A stretch of DNA of 8,206 nt from Lachnospiraceae bacterium (GTDB lineage Bacteria; Bacillota; Clostridia; Lachnospirales; Lachnospiraceae). Location of the stretch: NCBI GenBank assembly GCA_900769175.1, contig CAAGFP010000015.1:1-8206 (forward strand), in the 5' to 3' direction. This document shows positions 1-4,710 of this stretch, in pieces. The position numbers were made by a program, and so were the translations under genes. Within the stretch, counting starts at the first letter, position 1. Each line of letters starts with the position of its first letter. The notes beneath the pieces were generated by a model, which was given only the letters and a program-made list of their open reading frames with translations, was not told where the DNA came from and ran no database searches.

Positions 1-571
1 AGTTATTTAAATGGGAAATCTCATTCTGCTGAACATCAATTTCCACTCCGCCCAAAGCATCAATGGTTTTAATTACACCTTCGAAACCGACTGTAACGAA
101 ATCGGTAATATAAAGGTCCATATTCATGTTAAGCATGTTGATTGCCTGCTCGTAACCGCCCTTTGCATATGCAGCATTACATTTATTGTAAGTGTCATTT
201 CCAAGATTTAAATAAGTATCACGATATACGCTGGTAAGTCTGATATCACCGGTTTCATTATTGATACAGCAAATCATGATGGTGTCGGTTCTGGTTCCTT
301 TCTCCAATACACCGTTTCTTGAATCTACAGCAAACAATGCAATATTCGTATATTTCTGCAATGTCAAATCCGTTTCAAATCTGTGTTTTACTTCTGAGTT
401 TACTTCCGGTTCTTCAATTCTGTATTTCTGAATACCTGTCTTTTTATCCGTTAATTTCCAGATTGCGAGCAGTCCGACGATCGCTACAAGCAATACGCAG
501 ACCTCACAAATCAAAAGAACCATTTTACCTTTTTTATTTTTCTTACGGGCATTCCGTCTTTCTGCTGCCAT
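1..571 (-). CDS. LCP (LytR-CpsA-Psr) family wall-glycan ligase, C-terminus cut by window edge
   Basis: LCP enzymes transfer undecaprenyl-linked glycans onto peptidoglycan outside the membrane. I translated 190 residues from ATG at 571 with no stop before base 1, so the 3' part is missing. The N-terminus is a basic cytoplasmic stretch (residues 2-16) and one membrane anchor (about 17-38), followed by an extracytoplasmic linker and the start of the LCP domain near residue 76. Visible family motifs are AVDSR (81-85), RTDTIMI (94-100), SVYRDTYL (114-121), YNKCNAAYAKGGYEQAI (128-144) and GGVEIDV (174-180). R94, D96 and R117 match the phosphate-binding and catalytic positions known in CpsA-type proteins; the later conserved arginines lie outside the window. 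A GGAGG site (577-581) sits five bases before the ATG and just after the stop of the sugar-phosphate transferase gene, so the two are almost certainly cotranscribed. Which glycan it attaches cannot be read from the sequence. Confidence 0.93.
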   Translation of the reverse strand, partial: MAAERRNARKKNKKGKMVLLICEVCVLLVAIVGLLAIWKLTDKKTGIQKYRIEEPEVNSEVKHRFETDLTLQKYTNIALFAVDSRNGVLEKGTRTDTIMICCINNETGDIRLTSVYRDTYLNLGNDTYNKCNAAYAKGGYEQAINMLNMNMDLYITDFVTVGFEGVIKTIDALGGVEIDVQQNEISHLNN

Positions 572-582
572 ATTATCCTCCA

Positions 583-1983
583 TTAGTAAGCATTTTTATT
601 GATAAAACCTTTGAATAAAGTCATAAATAAAATTTTAATATCGAAGCCGAGCGTCCAGTTTTCAATATAGTAAATGTCGCACTCGATTCTTCTTCGAATC
701 GAAGTATCTCCCCGGTATCCGTTTACCTGCGCCCATCCGGTCAGCCCCGGTCGGACCTGGTGTTTAATCATGTACCTGGGAATTTCTTCTTTATATTTAT
801 CAACGAAAGCAGGTCTTTCGGGTCTTGGACCGACCAGCGACATATCCCCTTTTAAAATATTAAAAAACTGCGGTGTCTCGTCCAGACTTGTCCTTCGCAG
901 AAATTTCCCGAAGGGCGTTACTCTCGGATCATCTTTTACCGTCCAGGCATGTTTTTCTTCGTTCGGATCCTGCTCAATCATGGTTCGGAACTTGTACATA
1001 TAAAATGTCTGATTGTGAAGTCCGACACGCTCCTGTTTAAATAAAACTTTTCCGCCGTCTGTCAGCTTAATTACGATGGCCGAAAGCAGCATTACCGGCG
1101 AGAATACAACAATTGCCACCAGTGCGCCGACAATATCGACCGCTCTTTTCACTACCCAGTTCAACGTGTTCGTAAGGGGAACCCTTCGAATATTGATAAC
1201 CGGCAGTCCCGATAAATCTTCCGTATAAGGGCGGCTCGGAATGACACTGTTGTAATCCGGAATAAACTTTGTATGAACACCGGATTTCTCACACATATTA
1301 ACGATTTCTTCCAGCTTGTCATAGTCTGCCAAAGCAAGTGTTACGCCAATTTCATCCAATTTACTGTTTGGAAGAACGTATTGCAGGTTTCCCATTGTAC
1401 CAAGAACCTTCACTCCTCTGTACAAAGTACCGGCAGGCACCCGGTCATCCAGAATCCCTCTTACCACATATCCCCATTGAGGATTGGAAAGAATCCGGTC
1501 AATATATTCCTCCGTTGCTCTGGAATACCCCACAAGCAAAATGTATTTCACATTAAATCCTTTTTTACGAAAGAGTCGCAGGCTTTTTCGGATTAACGTT
1601 CTCATGCCAATCATAACAATAGTGTTAAGAATGGTGAAAACCATAATCATGGAACGCGAAAAGTCCGGTTCATTGATTGCATATAAAATAATGAAAATGA
1701 TACCGAAACCAATCAGATTCGCTTTTACAATTTCGTAAGCTTCCTTCCATGCGGAAGAATATCTTTTGGATTTATATAGCTGCAGGATTGAGTACAAAAT
1801 CAAATGCCCCGGGACAATGAAATACAATGCAGCGAAATAAGTTTCCATGGGGAGAACCCCTGCTCCCTTTTGCGGAAACAGAATAATACGTAAATACCAT
1901 GCCGCAAGGTAAGTTACTGCCACGATCAAAGCATCCAGAACAATATGCAGGCGATTAAATAATTCCTGATTATCCTTAATCAT
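583..1983 (-). CDS. Undecaprenyl-phosphate sugar-phosphate transferase (priming glycosyltransferase, WcaJ/CpsE-like)
   Basis: This 466-residue membrane enzyme moves a sugar-1-phosphate (often glucose or galactose) from its UDP-sugar to undecaprenyl phosphate, the first committed step of glycan repeat-unit assembly. The N-terminal half has about four membrane helices (near 12-34, 48-70, 86-104, 110-129), followed by a nucleotide-binding-like domain (about 145-250). The C-terminal bacterial sugar transferase domain (about 278-466) begins with a membrane-embedded hydrophobic helix (282-306), then KFRTM (331-335), the catalytic Asp-Glu pair in SLDETPQ (D368, E369), KGDMSLVGPRPE (378-389) and RPGLTG (411-416). 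Length is normal for the polyisoprenyl-phosphate hexose-1-phosphate transferase family, and all motifs are intact. The ATG at 1983 is the only ATG after an in-frame upstream TAG, but its ribosome site is weak (GTGGG, eight bases away). A promoter lies at 2063-2091, and the LCP gene follows after 11 bp. Sugar specificity is not determinable here. Confidence 0.95.
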   Translation of the reverse strand: MIKDNQELFNRLHIVLDALIVAVTYLAAWYLRIILFPQKGAGVLPMETYFAALYFIVPGHLILYSILQLYKSKRYSSAWKEAYEIVKANLIGFGIIFIILYAINEPDFSRSMIMVFTILNTIVMIGMRTLIRKSLRLFRKKGFNVKYILLVGYSRATEEYIDRILSNPQWGYVVRGILDDRVPAGTLYRGVKVLGTMGNLQYVLPNSKLDEIGVTLALADYDKLEEIVNMCEKSGVHTKFIPDYNSVIPSRPYTEDLSGLPVINIRRVPLTNTLNWVVKRAVDIVGALVAIVVFSPVMLLSAIVIKLTDGGKVLFKQERVGLHNQTFYMYKFRTMIEQDPNEEKHAWTVKDDPRVTPFGKFLRRTSLDETPQFFNILKGDMSLVGPRPERPAFVDKYKEEIPRYMIKHQVRPGLTGWAQVNGYRGDTSIRRRIECDIYYIENWTLGFDIKILFMTLFKGFINKNAY

Positions 1984-2020
1984 AATCGCAACCCACTTTT
2001 CTGTGTTGATACACTACCCT

Positions 2021-2043
2021 CTATGGGCATAGTTTACCCATAG
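2021..2043. promoter_or_regulatory. Inverted repeat in the 5' leader of the sugar-phosphate transferase gene
   Basis: The arms CTATGGG (2021-2027) and CCCATAG (2037-2043) are perfect inverted complements separated by nine bases. The element lies about 40 bases upstream of the ATG at 1983 and downstream of the predicted transcription start, and a run of seven A/T bases flanks it at 2044-2050. It could be a dimeric repressor operator or an RNA hairpin in the leader. No T-run follows it in the minus-strand sense, so it is not an intrinsic terminator. The regulator is unknown to me. Confidence 0.4.
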
Positions 2044-2062
2044 AAAAAAATCATACAAACTG

Positions 2063-2091
2063 ATATTACAATATTGTGACATATTTTTCAA
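2063..2091 (-). promoter_or_regulatory. Predicted sigma-A promoter for the sugar-phosphate transferase/LCP genes
   Basis: Read on the minus strand, a -35 box TTGAAA (2086-2091) is followed after exactly 17 bases by TAATAT (2063-2068), matching consensus at 5/6 and 4/6 positions. The start site would fall near 2055, giving a leader of about 70 bases with an inverted repeat in it. A perfect 10-bp palindrome, ACAATATTGT (2068-2077), occupies the downstream part of the spacer and touches the -10 box. A repressor bound there would block the polymerase, so it is a candidate operator. Assignment is by eye only. Confidence 0.5.
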
Positions 2092-2182
2092 GGCTTATTC
2101 CATCCGTCAATTTCTTCTTTTTTACATCTTTTCCCATCCGGCCGTTTCTTCTTATTCCATCCGGCAGTCTCTTTTTTTTCAT
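2066..2182 (-). CDS. Doubtful 38-residue lysine/arginine-rich small ORF
   Basis: An ATG at 2182 opens a 38-codon frame ending at TAA (2066-2068). The predicted peptide is strongly basic, starting MKKKRLPDGI and containing a second related block, KKKKLTDGI. These blocks arise from two copies of the degenerate DNA repeat in this interval that lie in the same frame; the third copy is read in another frame. There is no convincing ribosome site (only GGTGA, very close to the ATG), and the frame runs across the predicted promoter of the next gene. I do not recognise it. It may be an incidental frame within a purine-rich repeat tract, and I consider it more likely non-coding. Confidence 0.15.
   Translation of the reverse strand: MKKKRLPDGIRRNGRMGKDVKKKKLTDGISLEKYVTIL
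2100..2180. repeat. Three-copy degenerate tandem repeat, about 24 bp unit
   Basis: On the plus strand three units start with CCATCCG at 2100, 2134 and 2157. The first two continue with closely similar sequence into TTTCTTCTT (2111-2119 and 2145-2153), and the third into a C/T-rich run (about 2167-2179). The 12-mer TTATTCCATCCG is present exactly at 2095-2106 and 2152-2163. The spacing (34 then 23 bp) shows units of unequal length, with extra T-rich bases after the first. The repeats sit between the stop of the upstream glycosyltransferase gene and the promoter of the transferase gene. Function is unknown; slipped-strand duplication of a pyrimidine-rich tract is a simple explanation. Confidence 0.6.
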
Positions 2183-2216
2183 TTTCACCAAATTTCACGA
2201 AGTTCCGGAATCCGGT

Positions 2217-3188
2217 TTATGCAGAAAAAAGAATGCGAAACAGAGCGAAAAACTGTTCCAATCCAAGAAGGAAAGCATTCCTGTGATTTGCGGCATGAAA
2301 CTTTACTTTATGCTCCTTTGCACCGGAAGTCCTGATAAAATGAAGTCCTTCCGCCACCGCATCATGATAAACCTTCCCATATCCTTTACGGATAAAAAAC
2401 AGCTGTTTGATTACAATTCCGCAAAAATGCCACGGAAAAAAACAAATCCTCTGCCATAACGGCTGGTTTTTATATATCAGATAGATACTGTTTTTCGCCG
2501 CAAGCCGAATCTTAAATTCATTATACCTTGAGCCGGAAGAAGCACTTCCTGCATGCATTACCACGGCTTTGGGCTCGTAATAATTCTTATATCCGTAAAG
2601 CCTTGCCCGATAACCGATATCAACATCTTCAAGATAAGCAAAATGATTCTCATCAAATAATCCGATTTCATCAAAAATACTTTTCCGATAAATGGCTGCA
2701 CCGGCACAGGAAGAAAAAATACGGACCGGTTTCAAATAAGATGATACCTTCTTTCCCTTTCCTCTGGCATAAGACCAGCCAAATATTGTGTATAAATCAC
2801 CGGCATCATCGATTCTTTCACTGTCTTTCATGGATACCATCAAAGCCTGCACGGAAAAGGCATCCGGATGCGATTCCATGGAGCGCACCAGGTTTGATAC
2901 AAACGCATTGTCCACAGTCGTATCGTTATTTAACAGAATCACAAACTCCCCGGATGAGGCAGCAATTCCCTGATTGACCGCAAACGAAAACCCACCGTTT
3001 TGTTCATGCAAAATCCATTTCACCTTTTGAAATTCCTGCATACATTCCCTGAATCCTTCTTCCGTTGAACCATTATCAACAACAATGATTTCAAAATCTT
3101 TATCTGTCTGTTCTTTCAGACTTCTTAAACACTGTTTTAAATAAACCAGTCCGTTATAATTCGGAATCACCACACTGACTCGGCTCAT
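2217..3188 (-). CDS. Family-2 glycosyltransferase (WbbL/rhamnosyltransferase-like)
   Basis: This 323-residue cytoplasmic enzyme probably adds one sugar to the lipid-linked repeat unit. It has a single GT-A fold: the opening VSVVIPNYNG (4-13), VVDNGS (36-41), the metal/nucleotide-sugar motif LNNDTTV (86-92), a gate region CAGAAIYRKSIFDEIGLFDE (161-180), and the catalytic-base region YLEDVDIGYRARLYGY (185-200) followed by VMHAGS (210-215). This pattern fits COG1216 enzymes such as WbbL, many of which transfer rhamnose, but the donor cannot be fixed by eye. The tail (about 245-268 and 305-322) has hydrophobic aromatic segments suited to membrane association. The ATG at 3188 shares its A with the TGA of the preceding glycosyltransferase gene (TGATG), and AAGGAG (3195-3200) lies inside that gene's end, so translation is coupled. 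No terminator follows its stop. Confidence 0.93.
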   Translation of the reverse strand: MSRVSVVIPNYNGLVYLKQCLRSLKEQTDKDFEIIVVDNGSTEEGFRECMQEFQKVKWILHEQNGGFSFAVNQGIAASSGEFVILLNNDTTVDNAFVSNLVRSMESHPDAFSVQALMVSMKDSERIDDAGDLYTIFGWSYARGKGKKVSSYLKPVRIFSSCAGAAIYRKSIFDEIGLFDENHFAYLEDVDIGYRARLYGYKNYYEPKAVVMHAGSASSGSRYNEFKIRLAAKNSIYLIYKNQPLWQRICFFPWHFCGIVIKQLFFIRKGYGKVYHDAVAEGLHFIRTSGAKEHKVKFHAANHRNAFLLGLEQFFALFRILFSA

Positions 3189-4516
3189 CAGACACTCCTT
3201 TCCGGGTCATAAACCAACAGATAGCCTTTTTCACGAAGGCGCTTCGAAAGCCGGAGACTGCATTGGATAACATCATCCGGGAATTCCTCCCTGCATTCCT
3301 GCAGAAGTTCCGTCAGTTCCGGACGAAGCTCCAGATTCCGGATATCCAGCGCACTGACATCCTGCACCATCGCTGCTCTGTGCATATACCCGCTGAAATT
3401 CCGATTCAGACCACTGTAATATAATGTACCGTCTGCCTTCATGGCTCCGCCGCATATTTTACCGGCACGGTAAAGCGGGCCTCCGATGGCACCGACATCC
3501 GCTCTCTCATGAAAAATCCCCTCCGGATATTCCACTTTATAGAATCCGAGATGAGAAGTATTCTTTACGGCAACATTCCAGCCGCGTTCCTTACAGAAAT
3601 CCTCAACCGCTCTTCTTCCGCTTTCGTATGCATAGGATTTCGAATCCGTATTCGATGCCGTCGACGCCTCATGGCAGCGCCAGTGATACAGGATTTCCGG
3701 CACATGAAGAATTTCCGAATCCGATTTGCACTCATTGATGCACCGTAAGAATAAATCGAAATCCTGTGCGCCGTCATACTCTTTCCGAAGCAGAAGTTTT
3801 TTAATCACATCCGCACGAATCATTGTAAAATGGCAGATATAATTATTTGATAAAATTAAATCCAGATTAAACTTCCTCTTTCGATGCGGTTCATAAAAGG
3901 TTTTTTCATCAGCATCCATTTTATCTTCATCCGAATATACCAATACCGGTTTATGATTTCCGATTGCATAAACCATTTCCGATAAAGCATGGAAGGTCAA
4001 CACATCATCATGATCCAACAGGGCAATGTATTCCCCTTTTGCATATTTGATTGCCTCATTCGTATTCTCCGATATCCCAAGATTCTCTTTAAGATGATAA
4101 TAATGAATTCTGTTCTTTAATTCTTTCCGGATATCTTCAATCGTTTGTTCCGTAGGCAGAATCGGATGAAAACTATCCACAAAACAGGCAAGAATCGTTT
4201 CTAAATCCGTTCCTTTGCTTGCATCAGCAAGAATCAGTTCCCAATTCTCATATGTTTGATTGCAGACAGATTCCAAAAGTTTCAAAAAGAAAGAAGAATC
4301 TGTTTCATATATCGGAACAACGATACTAATGAAAGGAGCATTAGGGAGTTTCATTTCACGATAAGCCAATAATTCTTCTTTTGATAAAGGCTCATAGCCT
4401 TTGGGCATATTCTTCCCCTTAAAAACACGTTCCGCAACCGCATATGCGGTTTTCTTCAGACCGTTTCTTTTTAAATATCTTTTTGTTTTATTAACAGACG
4501 AAGCCAGTCTACCCAT
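3188..4516 (-). CDS. Family-2 glycosyltransferase with a truncated second GT domain
   Basis: This 442-residue cytoplasmic protein starts with a basic helical leader (1-60), then a full GT2 domain: ISIVVPIYET (63-72), VCNQTYENWELILAD (84-98), NLGISENTNEA (145-155), the metal motif LLDHDDVL (166-173), SNNYICHF (223-230) and the catalytic-base region DGAQDFDLFLR (248-258). It should transfer one sugar during repeat-unit assembly; donor unknown. Residues 340-437 align by eye with only the C-terminal half of the second domain of the large glycosyltransferase at 6505-8206: VGAIGG against VGAAGA, SGYMHR against IGYMGR, and DDVIQCSLRLSKRL against YDVDFCLKLRRL. The nucleotide-binding half of that domain is absent and its catalytic DVD reads DVI, so the tail is probably non-catalytic. 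Start ATG 4516 has AGGAAGG (4524-4530) at good spacing. It overlaps the next gene by one base (TGATG). This layout may be typical of the family rather than a local deletion. Confidence 0.93.
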   Translation of the reverse strand: MGRLASSVNKTKRYLKRNGLKKTAYAVAERVFKGKNMPKGYEPLSKEELLAYREMKLPNAPFISIVVPIYETDSSFFLKLLESVCNQTYENWELILADASKGTDLETILACFVDSFHPILPTEQTIEDIRKELKNRIHYYHLKENLGISENTNEAIKYAKGEYIALLDHDDVLTFHALSEMVYAIGNHKPVLVYSDEDKMDADEKTFYEPHRKRKFNLDLILSNNYICHFTMIRADVIKKLLLRKEYDGAQDFDLFLRCINECKSDSEILHVPEILYHWRCHEASTASNTDSKSYAYESGRRAVEDFCKERGWNVAVKNTSHLGFYKVEYPEGIFHERADVGAIGGPLYRAGKICGGAMKADGTLYYSGLNRNFSGYMHRAAMVQDVSALDIRNLELRPELTELLQECREEFPDDVIQCSLRLSKRLREKGYLLVYDPERSV

Positions 4517-4534
4517 TTGAATCCCTTCCTAAAT

Positions 4535-4558
4535 AAGAATGTGCCTCGGCACATTCTT
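4535..4558. repeat. Perfect palindromic hairpin just upstream of a ribosome binding site
   Basis: AAGAATGTGCC (4535-4545) and GGCACATTCTT (4548-4558) are exact inverted complements around a two-base centre. In the minus-strand transcript the hairpin ends four bases before the AGGAAGG ribosome site of the 442-residue glycosyltransferase and is followed by the short T-rich ATTT. It could modulate translation or partly terminate transcription, or be a protein-binding palindrome. The short T-rich stretch is poor for a standard terminator. Confidence 0.5.
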
Positions 4559-4625
4559 GCGCCGAGCGCGTGTTGCGTAAGCAACTTTCTTCCTTTTCGC
4601 GCGAGTGCGCATCCACAGCGGAGCG

Positions 4626-4671
4626 TTTTTATTCAATCGAAAATTCAGAGGAATTTCCAATTGAATAAAAA
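4626..4671. repeat. Long AT-rich inverted repeat
   Basis: The outer arms TTTTTATTCAAT (4626-4637) and ATTGAATAAAAA (4660-4671) are perfect complements. Inside, AAATTC (4641-4646) pairs with GAATTT (4651-4656) around an AGAG loop, with a 3x3 internal loop between the two stems. Neither strand has a terminator-like GC stem with a free T-run. The A/T run at 4667-4671 is also the T-tract of the adjacent pgcA terminator on the minus strand, so the two structures compete for the same bases. Confidence 0.5.
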
Positions 4672-4701
4672 ATGTCCACTTCGTACCACGAAGCGGACAT
4701 T
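4667..4701 (-). terminator. Rho-independent terminator of pgcA
   Basis: In the minus-strand sense a stem AATGTCC/GGACATT with inner CTTCGT/ACGAAG arms (4671-4701, one mismatched position, three-base loop) is followed directly by a T-run (4667-4670, lengthened by the two T bases ending the stem). It begins ten bases after the pgcA stop codon. Position, stem and T-tract fit an intrinsic terminator for the phosphoglucomutase transcript. Confidence 0.75.
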
Positions 4702-4710
4702 CTATCTTTC

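Larger units (their letters stand above)
4517..4710. other. Structured intergenic segment between pgcA and the glycosyltransferase pair
   Basis: No gene is seen here. Nearly every base lies in an inverted repeat. From low to high coordinates these are a perfect 11-bp-arm palindrome at 4535-4558, a GC-rich interrupted stem pairing 4558-4570 with 4598-4611 and enclosing a small hairpin (GTTGC/GCAAC, 4572-4585), an AT-rich stem at 4626-4671, and the pgcA terminator hairpin at 4671-4701. The ends carry short inverted AGAATGT copies (4536-4542 and 4697-4703). On the minus strand the only promoter-like pair is weak (TTGGAA then TTGAAT at 18 bases, within the AT-rich stem), so how the downstream glycosyltransferases are transcribed is unclear; read-through from pgcA is possible. 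Confidence 0.6.

Noticed and set aside
319..618. Plus-strand 99-residue frame
   Set aside because: It lies antisense to the LCP gene and the end of the transferase gene, whose minus-strand products have clear family motifs, and I see no plausible ribosome site or family match.
2204..2219. CCGGAATCCGG palindrome near the 2217 stop as a terminator
   Set aside because: The stem is only four pairs with a three-base loop and there is no T-run after it on the minus strand.
2076..2459. Plus-strand 127-residue frame spanning the repeats and the end of the 323-residue glycosyltransferase gene
   Set aside because: Much of it is translated pyrimidine-rich repeat and antisense of a real gene, with no clear ribosome site.
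2528..2977. Plus-strand 149-residue frame within a glycosyltransferase gene
   Set aside because: It is antisense to a GT2 gene with complete motifs, and its composition (rich in His, Arg, Pro and Ser) is typical of a reverse-strand shadow.
4535..4701. CRISPR array or tRNA-like cluster in the hairpin-rich gap
   Set aside because: The hairpins differ from each other, are not regularly spaced direct repeats, and none has tRNA arms or conserved loop bases.
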